A DNA stretch of 64,000 nucleotides from Microbacterium sp. LWO13-1.2 (GCF_038397725.1 NZ_CP151634.1:3596001-3660000), one strand, 5' to 3'; positions 37,501 through 46,969 are shown, counted from the stretch's first letter. Program-made: numbers and translations. The notes: generated from the sequence alone by a model not told the origin.

Positions 37501-37789
37501 GCACCATCGCACCGCGCACCAGCTGGAAGGCGAAGGAGCCGAGGGATCGGGCCAGCGGCCCGGGAGTCGCCTGGTCGATGCGCACGCCGATGCGATCGCG
37601 CAGCATCGTCGCCGCCTTCCGGTTGGGCGTCAGCACCAGCACCTCGGCAGGCCGGATTCCGGAGCCGAGCAGATGCACGACACGGTCGGTGAGAGTGCGC
37701 GTCTTTCCCGTTCCCGGTGCTCCGATGATCACGCCGGATGCGGTCGCAGGGGCGCCGACGACGGCTCGCTGCGCAGCATCCGGGGTCAT
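34568..37789 (-). CDS. adnA: AdnA-like helicase-nuclease subunit
   Basis: 1073 aa. N-terminal motor has an intact GAPGTGKTRTLTDR loop, but motif II reads VLIDDAQELTSG (Asp-Asp rather than Asp-Glu), as in the weak-motor AdnA type, and motif III is degenerate (FGDPDISSGAFRGA). The C-terminal nuclease has GVIDRVEVY, VVVDLKSGKYEPD and a Q-x3-Y pair near 1015, so it should still cut DNA. ATG at 37789 is chosen over upstream GTG/ATG codons because TAGCGT lies 7 nt before it. First gene of the adnA-adnB operon. Confidence 0.9.
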   Translation of the reverse strand: MTPDAAQRAVVGAPATASGVIIGAPGTGKTRTLTDRVVHLLGSGIRPAEVLVLTPNRKAATMLRDRIGVRIDQATPGPLARSLGSFAFQLVRGAMVQQGDEPPALLTGADQDRIIAELLAGHESDEEDGVERWPAQLSAMVRSSKDFRSELRAFIAECAELGVSPAELRASDRVAWRAVAAFLIEYRGVLDQFRSAHRDAADLLSEAAVLLRTADTASLGALGELRAVLIDDAQELTSGGIAIVQALRDRGIAVLAFGDPDISSGAFRGASPELFARLAAVLGDVFVLDEPHRQTPALTDLTRRVTQAIGVAGRVEHRRAPAPRDEQAQDAGITTFLAPSPHEEIDRIAAVLREWHLEQGIAWDRMAVLAHDTRQVVNFDVELAAREVPTRSAGVQRPLGSEQVVRDILGIVRLAMTPVAEREADALAEALRTPFGGLDGVGLRRLRAGLRHRELENGGSAPARELLRVALAEPATLDLLDTPEARTAARFGSLLQKVSDAAATGETIHELLWRVWDAARAPSGRRLDEAWREASEAPGGAEAGRRLDALVALFDAAKRSVERVQEGGPARFISDIIDSEVPEDTLSSPERPGTVTLLTPATALGTEFDAVVIAGVQDGVWPNVRLRGGMLDTWRLADTITAARNGHPLDEPDTQGRRRTVLHDELRLFVRALSRARRLLLVTAVDDDDSSPSALFGFLPEPRPDAGDRLAHPLTLRGLVARHRRTLTSSDDAHARAEAAGQLRLLAEAGVPGADPSTWYGMREPSSTAPLRDLDNAGVRVSPSRLEAFEECGLGWVVSALGGDTVVAPSAGIGTILHAAMERVPEGGIEQLREIVAERWPELDFETAWIGRKERRRADLYVDRMQAYLSEVSRDGGRVVGSEAEFRFAVGLSDDLDEVTVEPVEGTAPAGRALVSGVIDRVEVYASGAGEHRPARGQRWTEMAQGAGGERVVVVDLKSGKYEPDTESAVLEHAQLAAYQVAVQEGLVDGANADALVGARLVIVSKTVGKSDYRVAHQHTLGDEQRTAFLHRVADAGRGMAASSFTAQVQAHCEDTQVYVKPCRIHTVEAVSS

Positions 37790-37796
37790 GTTCTCC

Positions 37797-37802
37797 ACGC
37801 TA
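37797..37802 (-). promoter_or_regulatory. -10 element of leaderless adnA
   Basis: TAGCGT on the minus strand, 7-nt spacer, then ATG at 37789. Confidence 0.6.
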
Positions 37803-37900
37803 GCGGGGTGCGCGGACATCACTCCCCGCCGCGGCCCGTCGCCCTGTGCGCTCAGGGCGAAACCAGCAGCGACGACCGATCCGCGCCGGCACCACCGGGG

Positions 37901-37906
37901 TAGAGT
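37901..37906 (+). promoter_or_regulatory. -10 element for DUF3107 gene
   Basis: TAGAGT, leader of about 43 nt, then a GCGAGGA ribosome-binding site (37944-37950) and GTG at 37957. Confidence 0.5.
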
Positions 37907-37956
37907 TGGGCGCAGTCCCCGACGAGAACGTCGTCACTGAATCGCGAGGAGCACGC

Positions 37957-38181
37957 GTGGAAATCCGCATCGGCATCATCAACACCGGCCGCGAGCTGAG
38001 CTTCGACACCGGAGCCTCCGCCGACGAGGTCCGCACCCAGGTCGCCACTGCTCTCGAGCAGGGTACGACGCACATGAACTTCGCCGATGTGAAGGGCAAC
38101 TCCTACCTGGTCCCGACCGCGAACCTCGCCTACATCGAACTGGGCACCGAGGAATCACGCCGCGTCGGCTTCGTCGCCTGA
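37957..38181 (+). CDS. DUF3107 family protein
   Basis: 74 aa, the usual length of this small actinobacterial family. The sequence is a mixed alpha/beta unit: MEIRIGIINTGRELSFDT at the start, a central ADEVRTQVATAL helix and the C-terminal YIELGTEESRRVGFV strand. No catalytic residue set is recognised and the function is unknown. GTG start with a good ribosome-binding site. Followed by two small membrane-protein genes at 7 and 5 nt spacing, apparently one operon. Confidence 0.88.
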   Translation: MEIRIGIINTGRELSFDTGASADEVRTQVATALEQGTTHMNFADVKGNSYLVPTANLAYIELGTEESRRVGFVA

Positions 38182-38188
38182 CCCCACG

Positions 38189-38476
38189 ATGTACATCCTT
38201 CTCGCACTCGTCGCCGCGTGCGCGCTCGGCATCGGTGCGCATTTCCTGGTCAGTGGCCGTGAATTGCGCGGCGTCGCCCTCACCCCGGCGATCGCGACCG
38301 TGGCGGCCGGGGTCATCTACACGGCCATGCAGTGGGCGGGCGTCGGCCAGGACAGCATCTGGCTGTGGCTCGCGAGCATCATCGGCTCGGTTCTGATCGC
38401 CGTCATCGCGACCCTCGCGATCGTCGCGATCCGTCGTCGCACGGATGCCGAGACGAAGGCCGCGCTGGGAATCTGA
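38189..38476 (+). CDS. Small membrane protein, function unknown
   Basis: 95 aa with three hydrophobic segments (about residues 3-22, 30-50 and 56-82) and a basic C-terminal end (RRRTDAETKAA). I recognise no specific family. It begins 7 nt after the DUF3107 stop and ends 5 nt before the next start, so it is co-transcribed with both. Confidence 0.75.
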   Translation: MYILLALVAACALGIGAHFLVSGRELRGVALTPAIATVAAGVIYTAMQWAGVGQDSIWLWLASIIGSVLIAVIATLAIVAIRRRTDAETKAALGI

Positions 38477-38481
38477 ACGCG

Positions 38482-39033
38482 ATGTCGTCGAGCGATTCGG
38501 AGCCGAGCGTGGCCCGCACGCTGTTCTGGATCCGCGTCTGCATCTGGATCCTCATCATCGGGCTGGTTCTCAGCGGGATCACCGCGTTCCCGCTCCGGGT
38601 CGAACTGGCATTCGCCAGCGACGTCCTGCACGATTCCCCCGCCGTGGGCTGGTTCCCGGATGCCGTCGCCTGGGTCGATCGGGTCGCGGATGCCCTGGCT
38701 GACGTCGACACCCGCTACCCGTTCATCGCCTACGGCACGGATTGGCTCGCCTTCGCGCACCTCGTGCTCGCCGTGGTGTTCGTGGGGCCCTTGATCGATC
38801 CGGTGCGAAACATCTGGGTGACGCAGTTCGGGGTGATCGCCTGCGTCGGGATCATCCCGCTCGCGCTCATCGCCGGCGGCATCCGCGGAATTCCGCTCGG
38901 CTGGCAGCTGATCGACATGTCGTTCGGCGTGATCGGTGCGATCCCGCTGATCATCGCGTGGAGGCTGACAAGGCAGCTGGAACGGATGCAGCGCGCCGAT
39001 GCGACCACTCCGCGGACGGCGGAGATCCGCTAG
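38482..39033 (+). CDS. Membrane protein, function unknown
   Basis: 183 aa. Four hydrophobic segments at about residues 13-32, 84-105, 112-132 and 143-162. The loop after the first one contains VGWFPDAVAWVDRVADAL and DTRYPFIAYGTDWLAFAH. Similar proteins are found in many actinobacteria without assigned function. Third gene of the DUF3107 operon. The stop overlaps by 4 nt the stop of the convergent ferritin-like gene. Confidence 0.75.
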   Translation: MSSSDSEPSVARTLFWIRVCIWILIIGLVLSGITAFPLRVELAFASDVLHDSPAVGWFPDAVAWVDRVADALADVDTRYPFIAYGTDWLAFAHLVLAVVFVGPLIDPVRNIWVTQFGVIACVGIIPLALIAGGIRGIPLGWQLIDMSFGVIGAIPLIIAWRLTRQLERMQRADATTPRTAEIR

Positions 39034-39740
39034 GACGCGAGTCCCATCGCATCCATCCGACGGGCGTGCGCTCCCATGAGCTCGGTGTAGACCGGCTCGA
39101 CGCGTTCCTCGTCCATCGCGAGGCGTTCGGGACGCAAGGCCGCGCGGCACACGAGCAGCGCGTCGCCGACGAGTCGGCGTGCCCACATCGAGAGCAGCGA
39201 ACGCCACTCCTCGTCGCTCTCGATCGTGAGCTGGATGATCGCCACGATCTCCTGACGGCCGTCATCCTGCCGGAGGATGTCGGCCACCCGGCGACCGGTG
39301 TCGCCATAGCTGGAGGCGAGCGCGAGGTAGAAGTCGTCGAGCATTCCTGCGGTGATGTAGACAGCCAGGAGGGTCTCACGCGGGCGCGCGCCGATCGTCT
39401 TCCGGCGGAACGCGTCGAGGTGCTCACGGAACGGCAGCATCAGCTGCGTCGGATCGTCGCCGCGAGATGCGATCAGATCGACGATCGCACGATGCTTGCT
39501 GAGGGCCGCGCCGGCCGCTCGCGACAGCGCTTCCTTCTCGGAGAGCTCCGGGGTGGCGCGGATCAGTCGCGTGAGCGTCTCGAAGTAGCCGAGCTGCAGG
39601 TACGCGGCCTGACCGAGGAAGCGATTGAGTTCAGGGGCGAGTTCGGCGAAGTCGACCCTCGTCGCATCACCCTGATCGCCTCGACTGCGAAGCGTCAGTG
39701 TGCGCCGCGGAGCCTTGCGCTTCCAGAACCAGTCGACCAT
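39030..39740 (-). CDS. Ferritin-like fold protein
   Basis: 236 aa, almost wholly alpha-helical. Pattern of ELNRFLGQAAYLQLGYFETLTRLI (first 45-70), SKHRAIVDLIASRG (about 83-96), ETLLAVYITAGMLDDFYLALA (about 122-142) and a fourth helix with ESDEEWRSLLSMW suggests a four-helix bundle of the ferritin-like/MiaE type. Complete diiron ligands (two E-x2-H pairs) are not evident, so metal binding is uncertain. ATG at 39740 is leaderless. Confidence 0.7.
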   Translation of the reverse strand: MVDWFWKRKAPRRTLTLRSRGDQGDATRVDFAELAPELNRFLGQAAYLQLGYFETLTRLIRATPELSEKEALSRAAGAALSKHRAIVDLIASRGDDPTQLMLPFREHLDAFRRKTIGARPRETLLAVYITAGMLDDFYLALASSYGDTGRRVADILRQDDGRQEIVAIIQLTIESDEEWRSLLSMWARRLVGDALLVCRAALRPERLAMDEERVEPVYTELMGAHARRMDAMGLAS

Positions 39741-39746
39741 GCGCCC

Positions 39747-39752
39747 AGACTA
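39747..39752 (-). promoter_or_regulatory. -10 element of leaderless ferritin-like gene
   Basis: TAGTCT on the minus strand, 6-nt spacer, then ATG at 39740. Confidence 0.62.
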
Positions 39753-39794
39753 CCCAAGCTCACCGCTGATCCCCGGTGTTCCGACCCCCTCGGG

Positions 39795-39916
39795 TAGGCT
39801 GGTCACGTCCCGCCAGTGGAGTGGGGCCCCGCGCCTGTGGCAGAAGAGACGGCGTGGATCCGTTTTCGTGGCGAGCACTGCGCTCTGCAAGGCTCGCCGG
39901 ACAGGCATCTGAAGAA
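39795..39916 (+). promoter_or_regulatory. Promoter and long 5' leader of DEAD-box helicase 1
   Basis: TAGGCT at 39795-39800 predicts a transcript start near 39807 and a leader of about 110 nt before the TTG start. It can form a GCGAGC/GCTCGC stem within 39871-39897. Cold-shock-type DEAD-box genes often have regulatory leaders. Confidence 0.5.
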
Positions 39917-41440
<1,524 letters not shown>

Positions 41441-41449
41441 ACGACATGA

Positions 41450-41487
41450 CCTGAGGGGCGGATGCTGTGCAGCATCCGCCCCTCAGG
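41450..41487. terminator. Bidirectional terminator between helicase 1 and PHP gene
   Basis: An 18-bp perfect inverted repeat (41450-41467 with 41470-41487) between convergent genes; about the last 5 bp are coding for the PHP gene end. No clear U-tract. Confidence 0.75.
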
Positions 41488-42358
41488 CGTATCGCGGCGC
41501 CGAGCCCGTCGCCCGATCGATGAGCCGAGCCACCATGTCTTCGGACGTGGTGTTCTCGCCAGGCCGATTCGGTTTGCCGGTGCCGTGGTAATCACTTGAT
41601 CCCGTGATGATGAGGTCGTGCTTCGCTGCGATCTCGTGCAGCATCTTCTTGCCGGCGGCCGTGTTCTCCCGGTGATCGATCTCGAAGCCGCCGAGTCCCG
41701 CCGCGATCAGCTTCTCGATGAACGGCACCGGCATCATCCTGTCGCGACCAGACGTCACGGGGTGCGCGATGATGGCCACTCCCCCGGCTTCGGTGATCAG
41801 TCGCACTGCCGTGAGAGGGTCGGGTGCGTAGTGCGGCTCGTAGTAACCCTCGCGCGGATGCAGGATGCCGTCGAAAGCCTCGGTCCGGTCGCGGACGATG
41901 CCTCGGGCCACCAGCGCATCAGCGATGTGCGGGCGACCCACCGTCGCATCCAGCATCGTCTGTGCGAGGACGTCGTCCCAGTGCAGGTCGTAGTCGCGTG
42001 AGATGTTGCGGACGATCCGTTCAGCCCGCCCGATCCGGTCGCCGCGGATGCGGTCGGTCTCGACGCGCAGCGCGGCATCGTCCGGATCGAAGAGGTAGCC
42101 GAGCACGTGCACACTGCGCCACTCGTGCTTCGCGGAGAGTTCCATCCCCGGGATGAAGGTCATGTCCAGCTCGCCCGCGGCCGTCGCCGCCTCGTCCCAC
42201 CCGGTGGTGCGATCGTGATCGGTGAGGGCTGCGGTGCGGACGCCGTACGCATGCGCCTGACGCATCACTTCGGCCGGCGCCTCGGTCCCGTCGGAGTGGT
42301 TGGAGTGCAGATGCAGGTCGGCGGGACCCGCGAATCGATGCGACGGATCAGCGGCCAT
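41483..42358 (-). CDS. PHP-domain phosphoesterase (RNase AM / 3',5'-nucleoside bisphosphate phosphatase type)
   Basis: 291 aa. Metal ligands of the PHP fold are visible: DLHLHSNHSDGT (about 14), TDHDRTTG (about 46), PGMELSA (about 70), RPHIADALV (about 140), IIAHPV (about 196) and SSDYHGTGKPN (about 265). The set matches the TrpH/YciV branch. Substrate inferred to be nucleoside bisphosphates or RNA 5' ends. ATG at 42358 is leaderless. The gene converges with helicase 1 over a shared hairpin. Confidence 0.88.
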   Translation of the reverse strand: MAADPSHRFAGPADLHLHSNHSDGTEAPAEVMRQAHAYGVRTAALTDHDRTTGWDEAATAAGELDMTFIPGMELSAKHEWRSVHVLGYLFDPDDAALRVETDRIRGDRIGRAERIVRNISRDYDLHWDDVLAQTMLDATVGRPHIADALVARGIVRDRTEAFDGILHPREGYYEPHYAPDPLTAVRLITEAGGVAIIAHPVTSGRDRMMPVPFIEKLIAAGLGGFEIDHRENTAAGKKMLHEIAAKHDLIITGSSDYHGTGKPNRPGENTTSEDMVARLIDRATGSAPRYA

Positions 42359-42364
42359 CCTCTG

Positions 42365-42370
42365 AGCGTA
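42365..42370 (-). promoter_or_regulatory. -10 element of leaderless PHP gene
   Basis: TACGCT on the minus strand, 6-nt spacer, then ATG at 42358. Confidence 0.62.
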
Positions 42371-42432
42371 GCGAGCGCGGACGACACCGGGCGCGACCGG
42401 CGCCGCGGCAGGGACTTCACAGGCTCTCCTCC

Positions 42433-42438
42433 TAGGCT
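42433..42438 (+). promoter_or_regulatory. -10 element of leaderless EEP gene
   Basis: TAGGCT, 7-nt spacer, then ATG at 42446. Confidence 0.62.
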
Positions 42439-42445
42439 TGAGGGG

Positions 42446-43468
42446 ATGTTTCGTCTCCTCGGGATCCTCCTCACGCTGCTTCTCGCGATCGCGACTGCGA
42501 TCGTGGTCTGGCCGCAGTTCTTCCGTCTCGAGCAGACGTACCCGTTCGCGCAGCTCGTCGCAGCGCGAGGGCTGGTGCTGGGCGGATTCCTGGCGGTCGC
42601 CGTGCTCTCGCTGCTGCTGCTCCTCGTGCGCCCGCTGCGCGGCTTCGCCGCTTCGGTGTTGATCGTCGCCCTGCTCGGCGCCGGCGCAACCGGGATCATC
42701 GGCGCGACCCGCGGCTTCGGCGACTCCTCACTCCCGGAGAAGACCGATTCCAGCATCCGGGTGCTGACCTGGAACACCGCAGGAGAAGCAGTATCTGCCG
42801 ACGAGATCGCCACGCAGATCCTCGCGCAGAGCGCCGACATCGTCTCGTTGCCGGAGACCTCGCAGTCCGTCGGTGAGAGCATCGCGATCCTGCTGCGCGA
42901 TCAGGGGTATCCGATGTGGGTGCATCACGTGCAGTACCGACCGGACGTACCCGACGGGCCGCAGTCCTGGCAGACGACCGTGCTCGTCTCCCCGGAACTG
43001 GGCGATTACTCCGTGATCCAGTCGTCCGAGGACGGTTCGAGCAACACCGGCTCGGTGCCGAGCGCCGTGCTGATGCCTGTCGACGGGGAGGGTCCGACGA
43101 TCGTCGCCGTCCACGCGGTCGCACCCCGGCTCGAGGAGATGGATCTTTGGCGATCCGATCTGCAGTGGATCGCCGACCAGTGCCCACAGGGAGATGTCAT
43201 CCTCGCCGGTGATTTCAACGCGACCGTCGACCACATGGCCCCATTCGGCGTCGACGGCGGCGACATGGGGTACTGCCGCGACGTGGCATCGCGCACCGGC
43301 AACGGCCTCGTCGGCACGTGGCCGAGTTCGCTCCCCGCACTCGCCGGCGCGCCGATCGATCATGTGATGGCCTCGCCGAACTGGCGTCCCACCGGCTCTC
43401 TCATCTTCGAGGACGCCGGCGGCAGCGATCACCGCGGGATGGTCGTCCAGCTCGAGCCCGTGGGCTGA
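42446..43468 (+). CDS. Endonuclease/exonuclease/phosphatase family membrane protein
   Basis: 340 aa. Three N-terminal hydrophobic segments (about residues 2-22, 33-55 and 60-83) anchor an extracytoplasmic EEP domain. Visible EEP motifs: RVLTWNT (about 108), VSLPETSQSV (Glu metal ligand, about 136), ILAGDFNATVDHM (about 252) and the final GSDHRGMVV (about 330). Such proteins hydrolyse phosphodiesters outside the cell or act on lipids; the substrate is not shown. A frame is open upstream, but the ATG at 42446 begins the membrane segment and has the leaderless promoter. Confidence 0.85.
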   Translation: MFRLLGILLTLLLAIATAIVVWPQFFRLEQTYPFAQLVAARGLVLGGFLAVAVLSLLLLLVRPLRGFAASVLIVALLGAGATGIIGATRGFGDSSLPEKTDSSIRVLTWNTAGEAVSADEIATQILAQSADIVSLPETSQSVGESIAILLRDQGYPMWVHHVQYRPDVPDGPQSWQTTVLVSPELGDYSVIQSSEDGSSNTGSVPSAVLMPVDGEGPTIVAVHAVAPRLEEMDLWRSDLQWIADQCPQGDVILAGDFNATVDHMAPFGVDGGDMGYCRDVASRTGNGLVGTWPSSLPALAGAPIDHVMASPNWRPTGSLIFEDAGGSDHRGMVVQLEPVG

Positions 43469-43504
43469 CTCCCACGATCGTCCGGCAGGTGAGAGACTGG
43501 TCGG

Positions 43505-44914
43505 ATGAGCACTGGAGAGCGCGACACGATCGCAGAGCCCGCCGCCGAGACCAGCACCACGAACCGCAAGCAGCCGTTCCCCCGGGGCTTCCTCGACACC
43601 ATCTCCACCGGATGGGCTGAACGCCCGGAGTCGTTGCCGACACCGCGCGCGCAGGCGCCGTACGCCGCCGCACGTCGCGCTGTGGTGTCCGCCGCGTTCC
43701 CCGGAAAGCGCCTGGTCATCCCGGCCGGATCGCTCAAGCAGCGCAGCAACGACACCGACTACGTATTCCGTGCGCACTCCGCGTTCGCGCACCTGACCGG
43801 GTGGGCGTCGGATGCCGAGCCCGATTCCGTCCTCGTCTTCGAGCCGTCCGCCGACGGCCACGACGTGACGCTGTACTTCCGCGAGCGGGCTGACCGCACG
43901 ACGACGGAGTTCTACGCCGACGCCACGGTCGGCGAATTCTGGATCGGCCCCCGCCCGTCGCTCGCCGGCGTCGCCGCGGATCTCGCCGTCGCCACCGCGC
44001 ACCTCGACGAGTTCTCGTCCGTCGAGGGCGAGCTGGTGCTCGATTCGGATGCCGCGCTGGACAGCTTCGTCTCCGAGCTGCGCCTGGTCAAGGACGACTT
44101 CGAGATCGCGGAGATGCGCCGGGCGGTCGACATCACCGCACGTGGCTTCGATGACATCATCGCTGCGCTCCCCGAAGCATCGGTGCATGCCCGCGGCGAG
44201 CGCGTCGTCGAGGGTGTCTTCCACCGCCGCGCTCGAGAAGAGGGCAACGGCGAGGGATACGACACGATCGCCGCATCCGGTCCGCACGCCTGCTACCTGC
44301 ACTGGACGCGCAATGACGGCACGGTGGTCCCCGGCGATCTGATCCTCGTCGATGCCGGCGTCGAGGCCGACAGCCTGTACACAGCCGACATCACGAGGAC
44401 CCTGCCGGTATCGGGCACGTTCACCGATGTGCAGCGCCGGGTGTACGACGCCGTCGTGGAAGCCGCCGATGCGGCGTTCGCGGCCGCGCGCATCGGCGTT
44501 CGGTTCCGCACGGTGCACGAGGCCGCGATGCAGGTGATCGCTGCACGCGTCGCCGAGTGGGGACTGCTTCCGGTGAGCGCCGAGGAGGCGCTGGATGCGG
44601 ATGCGGGAGGCCAGCACCGCCGCTACATGGTGCACGGCACGTCGCATCATCTCGGAATCGATGTGCACGACTGCGCGCAGGCACGCCGCGAGATGTACTA
44701 CGACGGAATCCTCGAGCCGGGCATGGTCTTCACGATCGAGCCGGGACTCTACTTCCAGATCGACGACCTGACGGTACCGGCCGAACTGCGTGGAATCGGC
44801 GTGCGCATCGAGGACGACATCCTGATGACCGAAGACGGCCCGGTGAACCTGTCGGCAGAGATTCCGCGTACTGCCGACGACGTGGAGGCGTGGATCAAGC
44901 GGTTGCAGGCATGA
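43505..44914 (+). CDS. pepP: Xaa-Pro aminopeptidase P (M24B)
   Basis: 469 aa. The N-terminal creatinase-like domain contains SNDTDYVFRAHSAFAHLTGW (about 80-100). The catalytic pita-bread domain has metal ligands DAGVEADSLYTADITRT (two Asp, about 282-293), HGTSHHLGIDVHD (about 380), FTIEPGLYFQ (Glu, about 415) and GVRIEDDI (Glu, about 440). It removes N-terminal residues before proline in peptide turnover. ATG at 43505 has GAGACT 6 nt upstream. It ends in ATGATGAG, with no downstream gene coupled. Confidence 0.94.
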   Translation: MSTGERDTIAEPAAETSTTNRKQPFPRGFLDTISTGWAERPESLPTPRAQAPYAAARRAVVSAAFPGKRLVIPAGSLKQRSNDTDYVFRAHSAFAHLTGWASDAEPDSVLVFEPSADGHDVTLYFRERADRTTTEFYADATVGEFWIGPRPSLAGVAADLAVATAHLDEFSSVEGELVLDSDAALDSFVSELRLVKDDFEIAEMRRAVDITARGFDDIIAALPEASVHARGERVVEGVFHRRAREEGNGEGYDTIAASGPHACYLHWTRNDGTVVPGDLILVDAGVEADSLYTADITRTLPVSGTFTDVQRRVYDAVVEAADAAFAAARIGVRFRTVHEAAMQVIAARVAEWGLLPVSAEEALDADAGGQHRRYMVHGTSHHLGIDVHDCAQARREMYYDGILEPGMVFTIEPGLYFQIDDLTVPAELRGIGVRIEDDILMTEDGPVNLSAEIPRTADDVEAWIKRLQA

Positions 44915-44979
44915 TGAGCGGGTTGTCGGGGTGAGCAAGTCGTTCATTCAGCAGCAAGCCGGACGTTGAGCAGCAACCG

Positions 44980-45888
44980 ATGCACGAGAATCAACTCGAC
45001 GTCGACGAGGATCTCGCCCGTCGGCTGATCGCCGCGCAGTTCCCGTCGTTGGCTGCGCTGCCGGTGCGACGTGTGCGCACGGCCGGAACCGTGAACACGA
45101 TCATGCGCATCGGCGAGGATCTCGTCGCACGTTTCCCGTTGCAGGCCACTGCGCCGGCGGAGCTGGTCGCGGAAGCAGCGGCGCTGACGGAGTTCTCGAG
45201 CGCGAGTGCGTTCCCGTCGCCGCAGCCGTTCGGCGCCGGCGAGGCGACTGCGGAGTACCCGTCCGCCTGGTCGGTGCAGACCTGGGTACCGGGTGAGGTC
45301 GCTCGGCCCGACCGGCACGCGTCATCGGCATCGCTGGCCGAGGACGTCGCAACCCTCATCACCTCGCTGCGCAGGCTCGACCAGGGTGGCCGAGTCTTCG
45401 ACGGTCGGGGTCGGGGCGGATCTCTGCGCGACCACGACGAATGGATGGTGCACTGCTTCGCGCAGAGCGCGCACCTGATCGACGTGCCGCACGCGGAGCG
45501 GTTGTGGGCGGTGCTGCACGACCTGCCGCGATCGGGCTCGGATGTGATGAGCCACCGCGACCTGACCCCGCCGAATCTGCTCGTCTCCGATAGCACCGGC
45601 GCCGATCGACTCGCCGGCGTGCTGGACGGCGGGGCCTTCGGCCCCACGGACCCCGGACTCGACCTCGTCGCCGCATGGCACCTCTTCGACGGTCCAGCGC
45701 GACGCGTGGTGCGGGAACGTGTCGGCGCCGGGAACACCGAGTGGTTCCGCGGAGCCGCGTGGGCGCTGCAGCAGGCGATGGGCCTGGTCTGGTACTACGA
45801 GGAGTCGAATCCGGAGATGAGTGCTCTCGGCTTGTCGACGCTGCACCGGCTGCTCGAGGATGCGGAGCTGGGCGCGCTGATTCCGTAA
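44980..45888 (+). CDS. Aminoglycoside phosphotransferase-like kinase
   Basis: 302 aa. APH fold with an intact Brenner loop, SHRDLTPPNLLVSD (about residue 189; catalytic Asp and Asn present), and GVLDGGAFGPTDPGLDLVAAW (about 208-228) holding the metal-binding Asp and final structural Asp. N-lobe TAGTVNTIMRIGEDLVARFP (about 34-53) fits the nucleotide site. Such enzymes often act on small metabolites; nothing shows that it gives antibiotic resistance. The ATG at 44980 has no good ribosome-binding site; the 65 nt upstream contain three related GAGCARnnG-like repeats. Confidence 0.82.
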   Translation: MHENQLDVDEDLARRLIAAQFPSLAALPVRRVRTAGTVNTIMRIGEDLVARFPLQATAPAELVAEAAALTEFSSASAFPSPQPFGAGEATAEYPSAWSVQTWVPGEVARPDRHASSASLAEDVATLITSLRRLDQGGRVFDGRGRGGSLRDHDEWMVHCFAQSAHLIDVPHAERLWAVLHDLPRSGSDVMSHRDLTPPNLLVSDSTGADRLAGVLDGGAFGPTDPGLDLVAAWHLFDGPARRVVRERVGAGNTEWFRGAAWALQQAMGLVWYYEESNPEMSALGLSTLHRLLEDAELGALIP

Positions 45889-45904
45889 GTGCGCGACTGA
45901 AACC

Positions 45905-46303
45905 TCAGCTCCCGTCTGCCACCACTTCGACCTTGAACCCGGCGGTGTTCTCCAGCCAACCGGCATAGTGATCCGGGCCACCGGCGTGCGGATAACGCTC
46001 CTGGTACAGCGCCCGCCACCCGTGCGCCGAGGCGTCGGACATGGTCGCATCGACCTCCGCACGAGAGCTGCCCCAGAACGCGAGGTGATTCACCCCGGGC
46101 CGGCGGCGGTCATGATCGGGCGAGGAGAGATTCGGCGACGTCGTCAGGGTCAGGTACGCGCCGCCGGCATCCCAGGTCTGCCCCTGCGGCCACTCCGCGA
46201 TGCATTCGAATCCGAGCGCGGACAGCAGCCAGCCCCACGACGGCGCGGCCTCCTCGACTTCGGCGACCCAGATCTCGACGTGATGAAGCCCTTTCAGACT
46301 CAT
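45905..46303 (-). CDS. VOC-family (glyoxalase-like) protein
   Basis: 132 aa, one betaalphabetabetabeta repeat pair. The first strand KGLHHVEIWVAEVEEA (His, about 7), GVNHLAFWG (His, about 72) and the final ENTAGFKVEVV (Glu, about 118) are the usual metal ligands of vicinal-oxygen-chelate enzymes. Substrate unknown. ATG at 46303 overlaps the upstream stop as ATGA, so it is coupled to the alpha/beta hydrolase gene. Confidence 0.85.
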   Translation of the reverse strand: MSLKGLHHVEIWVAEVEEAAPSWGWLLSALGFECIAEWPQGQTWDAGGAYLTLTTSPNLSSPDHDRRRPGVNHLAFWGSSRAEVDATMSDASAHGWRALYQERYPHAGGPDHYAGWLENTAGFKVEVVADGS

Positions 46304-46962
46304 CCCTGGCGCCCGGCGAAGTCCGCCACGAACGGCGCGAGCGATGCCCCGATATCGGATGCTGGGCGCTTGCGCCCCTTCACCTCGAACGTGTGCCCGC
46401 CGCCGTCGATCCACGCCACTCGCGCGTCCTGGCAGCTCTCGACGACCTCTTCGAACTGCGTCAGCGGCTGGATGAACGGGTCGTTGGTCCCCTCGATGAA
46501 CAACTGCGGCACACTGATCGCGGGAAGATGCTCGGCGCGCGGCTTCTCCGGTTTGCCTGGTGCATGCAGCGGATACCCCAGATAGACAAGACCATCCACG
46601 GCAAGCCCTTCGGCGACGGCCATCGAGGCCATCCGACCGCCGTAGGATTTGCCGGTCGCCCACAACGACTCCTGCGAACCCCGATCGCGTGCACAGGCCA
46701 CCGCGGCGTTCCAGGTCGCGATCGCGTGCGCGGCCGGACCCGGCATCCGTCGCCCCAGTTCCACATAAGGGAAGTTGAAGCGCAACGTCGAGAATCCGAG
46801 CTCACCGAGTGCCGAAGCGTATCCAGTGAGGAAAGGATGGTCCATTCCGGTGCCCGCGCCGTGGGCGATCAGCACCGTGCCGCGGCCGGTTCCCTCGCCC
46901 CACACCGCCGACACCTCGACCGCGCCCGTGGGCAGCGTCACGTCGAAGCGGAACGGATTCAT
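46300..46962 (-). CDS. Alpha/beta hydrolase (KANL3/Tex30-like)
   Basis: 220 aa. LIAHGAGTGMDHPF near residue 31 gives the oxyanion part, and ATGKSYGGRMASMAV near 103 holds the nucleophile Ser in G-x-S-x-G form; a late Asp (FIEGTNDPFI, about 165) and His (DGGGHTF, about 193) complete the triad. Substrate not known. The gene starts 7 nt after the stop of the upstream gene and overlaps the VOC gene by 4 nt. Confidence 0.88.
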   Translation of the reverse strand: MNPFRFDVTLPTGAVEVSAVWGEGTGRGTVLIAHGAGTGMDHPFLTGYASALGELGFSTLRFNFPYVELGRRMPGPAAHAIATWNAAVACARDRGSQESLWATGKSYGGRMASMAVAEGLAVDGLVYLGYPLHAPGKPEKPRAEHLPAISVPQLFIEGTNDPFIQPLTQFEEVVESCQDARVAWIDGGGHTFEVKGRKRPASDIGASLAPFVADFAGRQG

Positions 46963-46969
46963 CGGGAGG

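Noticed and set aside
35564..37903. A 779-codon open frame on the + strand opposite adnA
   Set aside because: Antisense shadow of adnA, with Arg/Gly-rich composition and no motifs.
42728..44947. A 739-codon open frame on the - strand opposite the EEP and pepP genes
   Set aside because: Antisense shadow spanning two unrelated real genes; no domain seen.
44915..44979. GAGCARnnG-like short repeats before the APH-like kinase gene
   Set aside because: Three loose copies in 65 nt; too degenerate to call an element or an operator.
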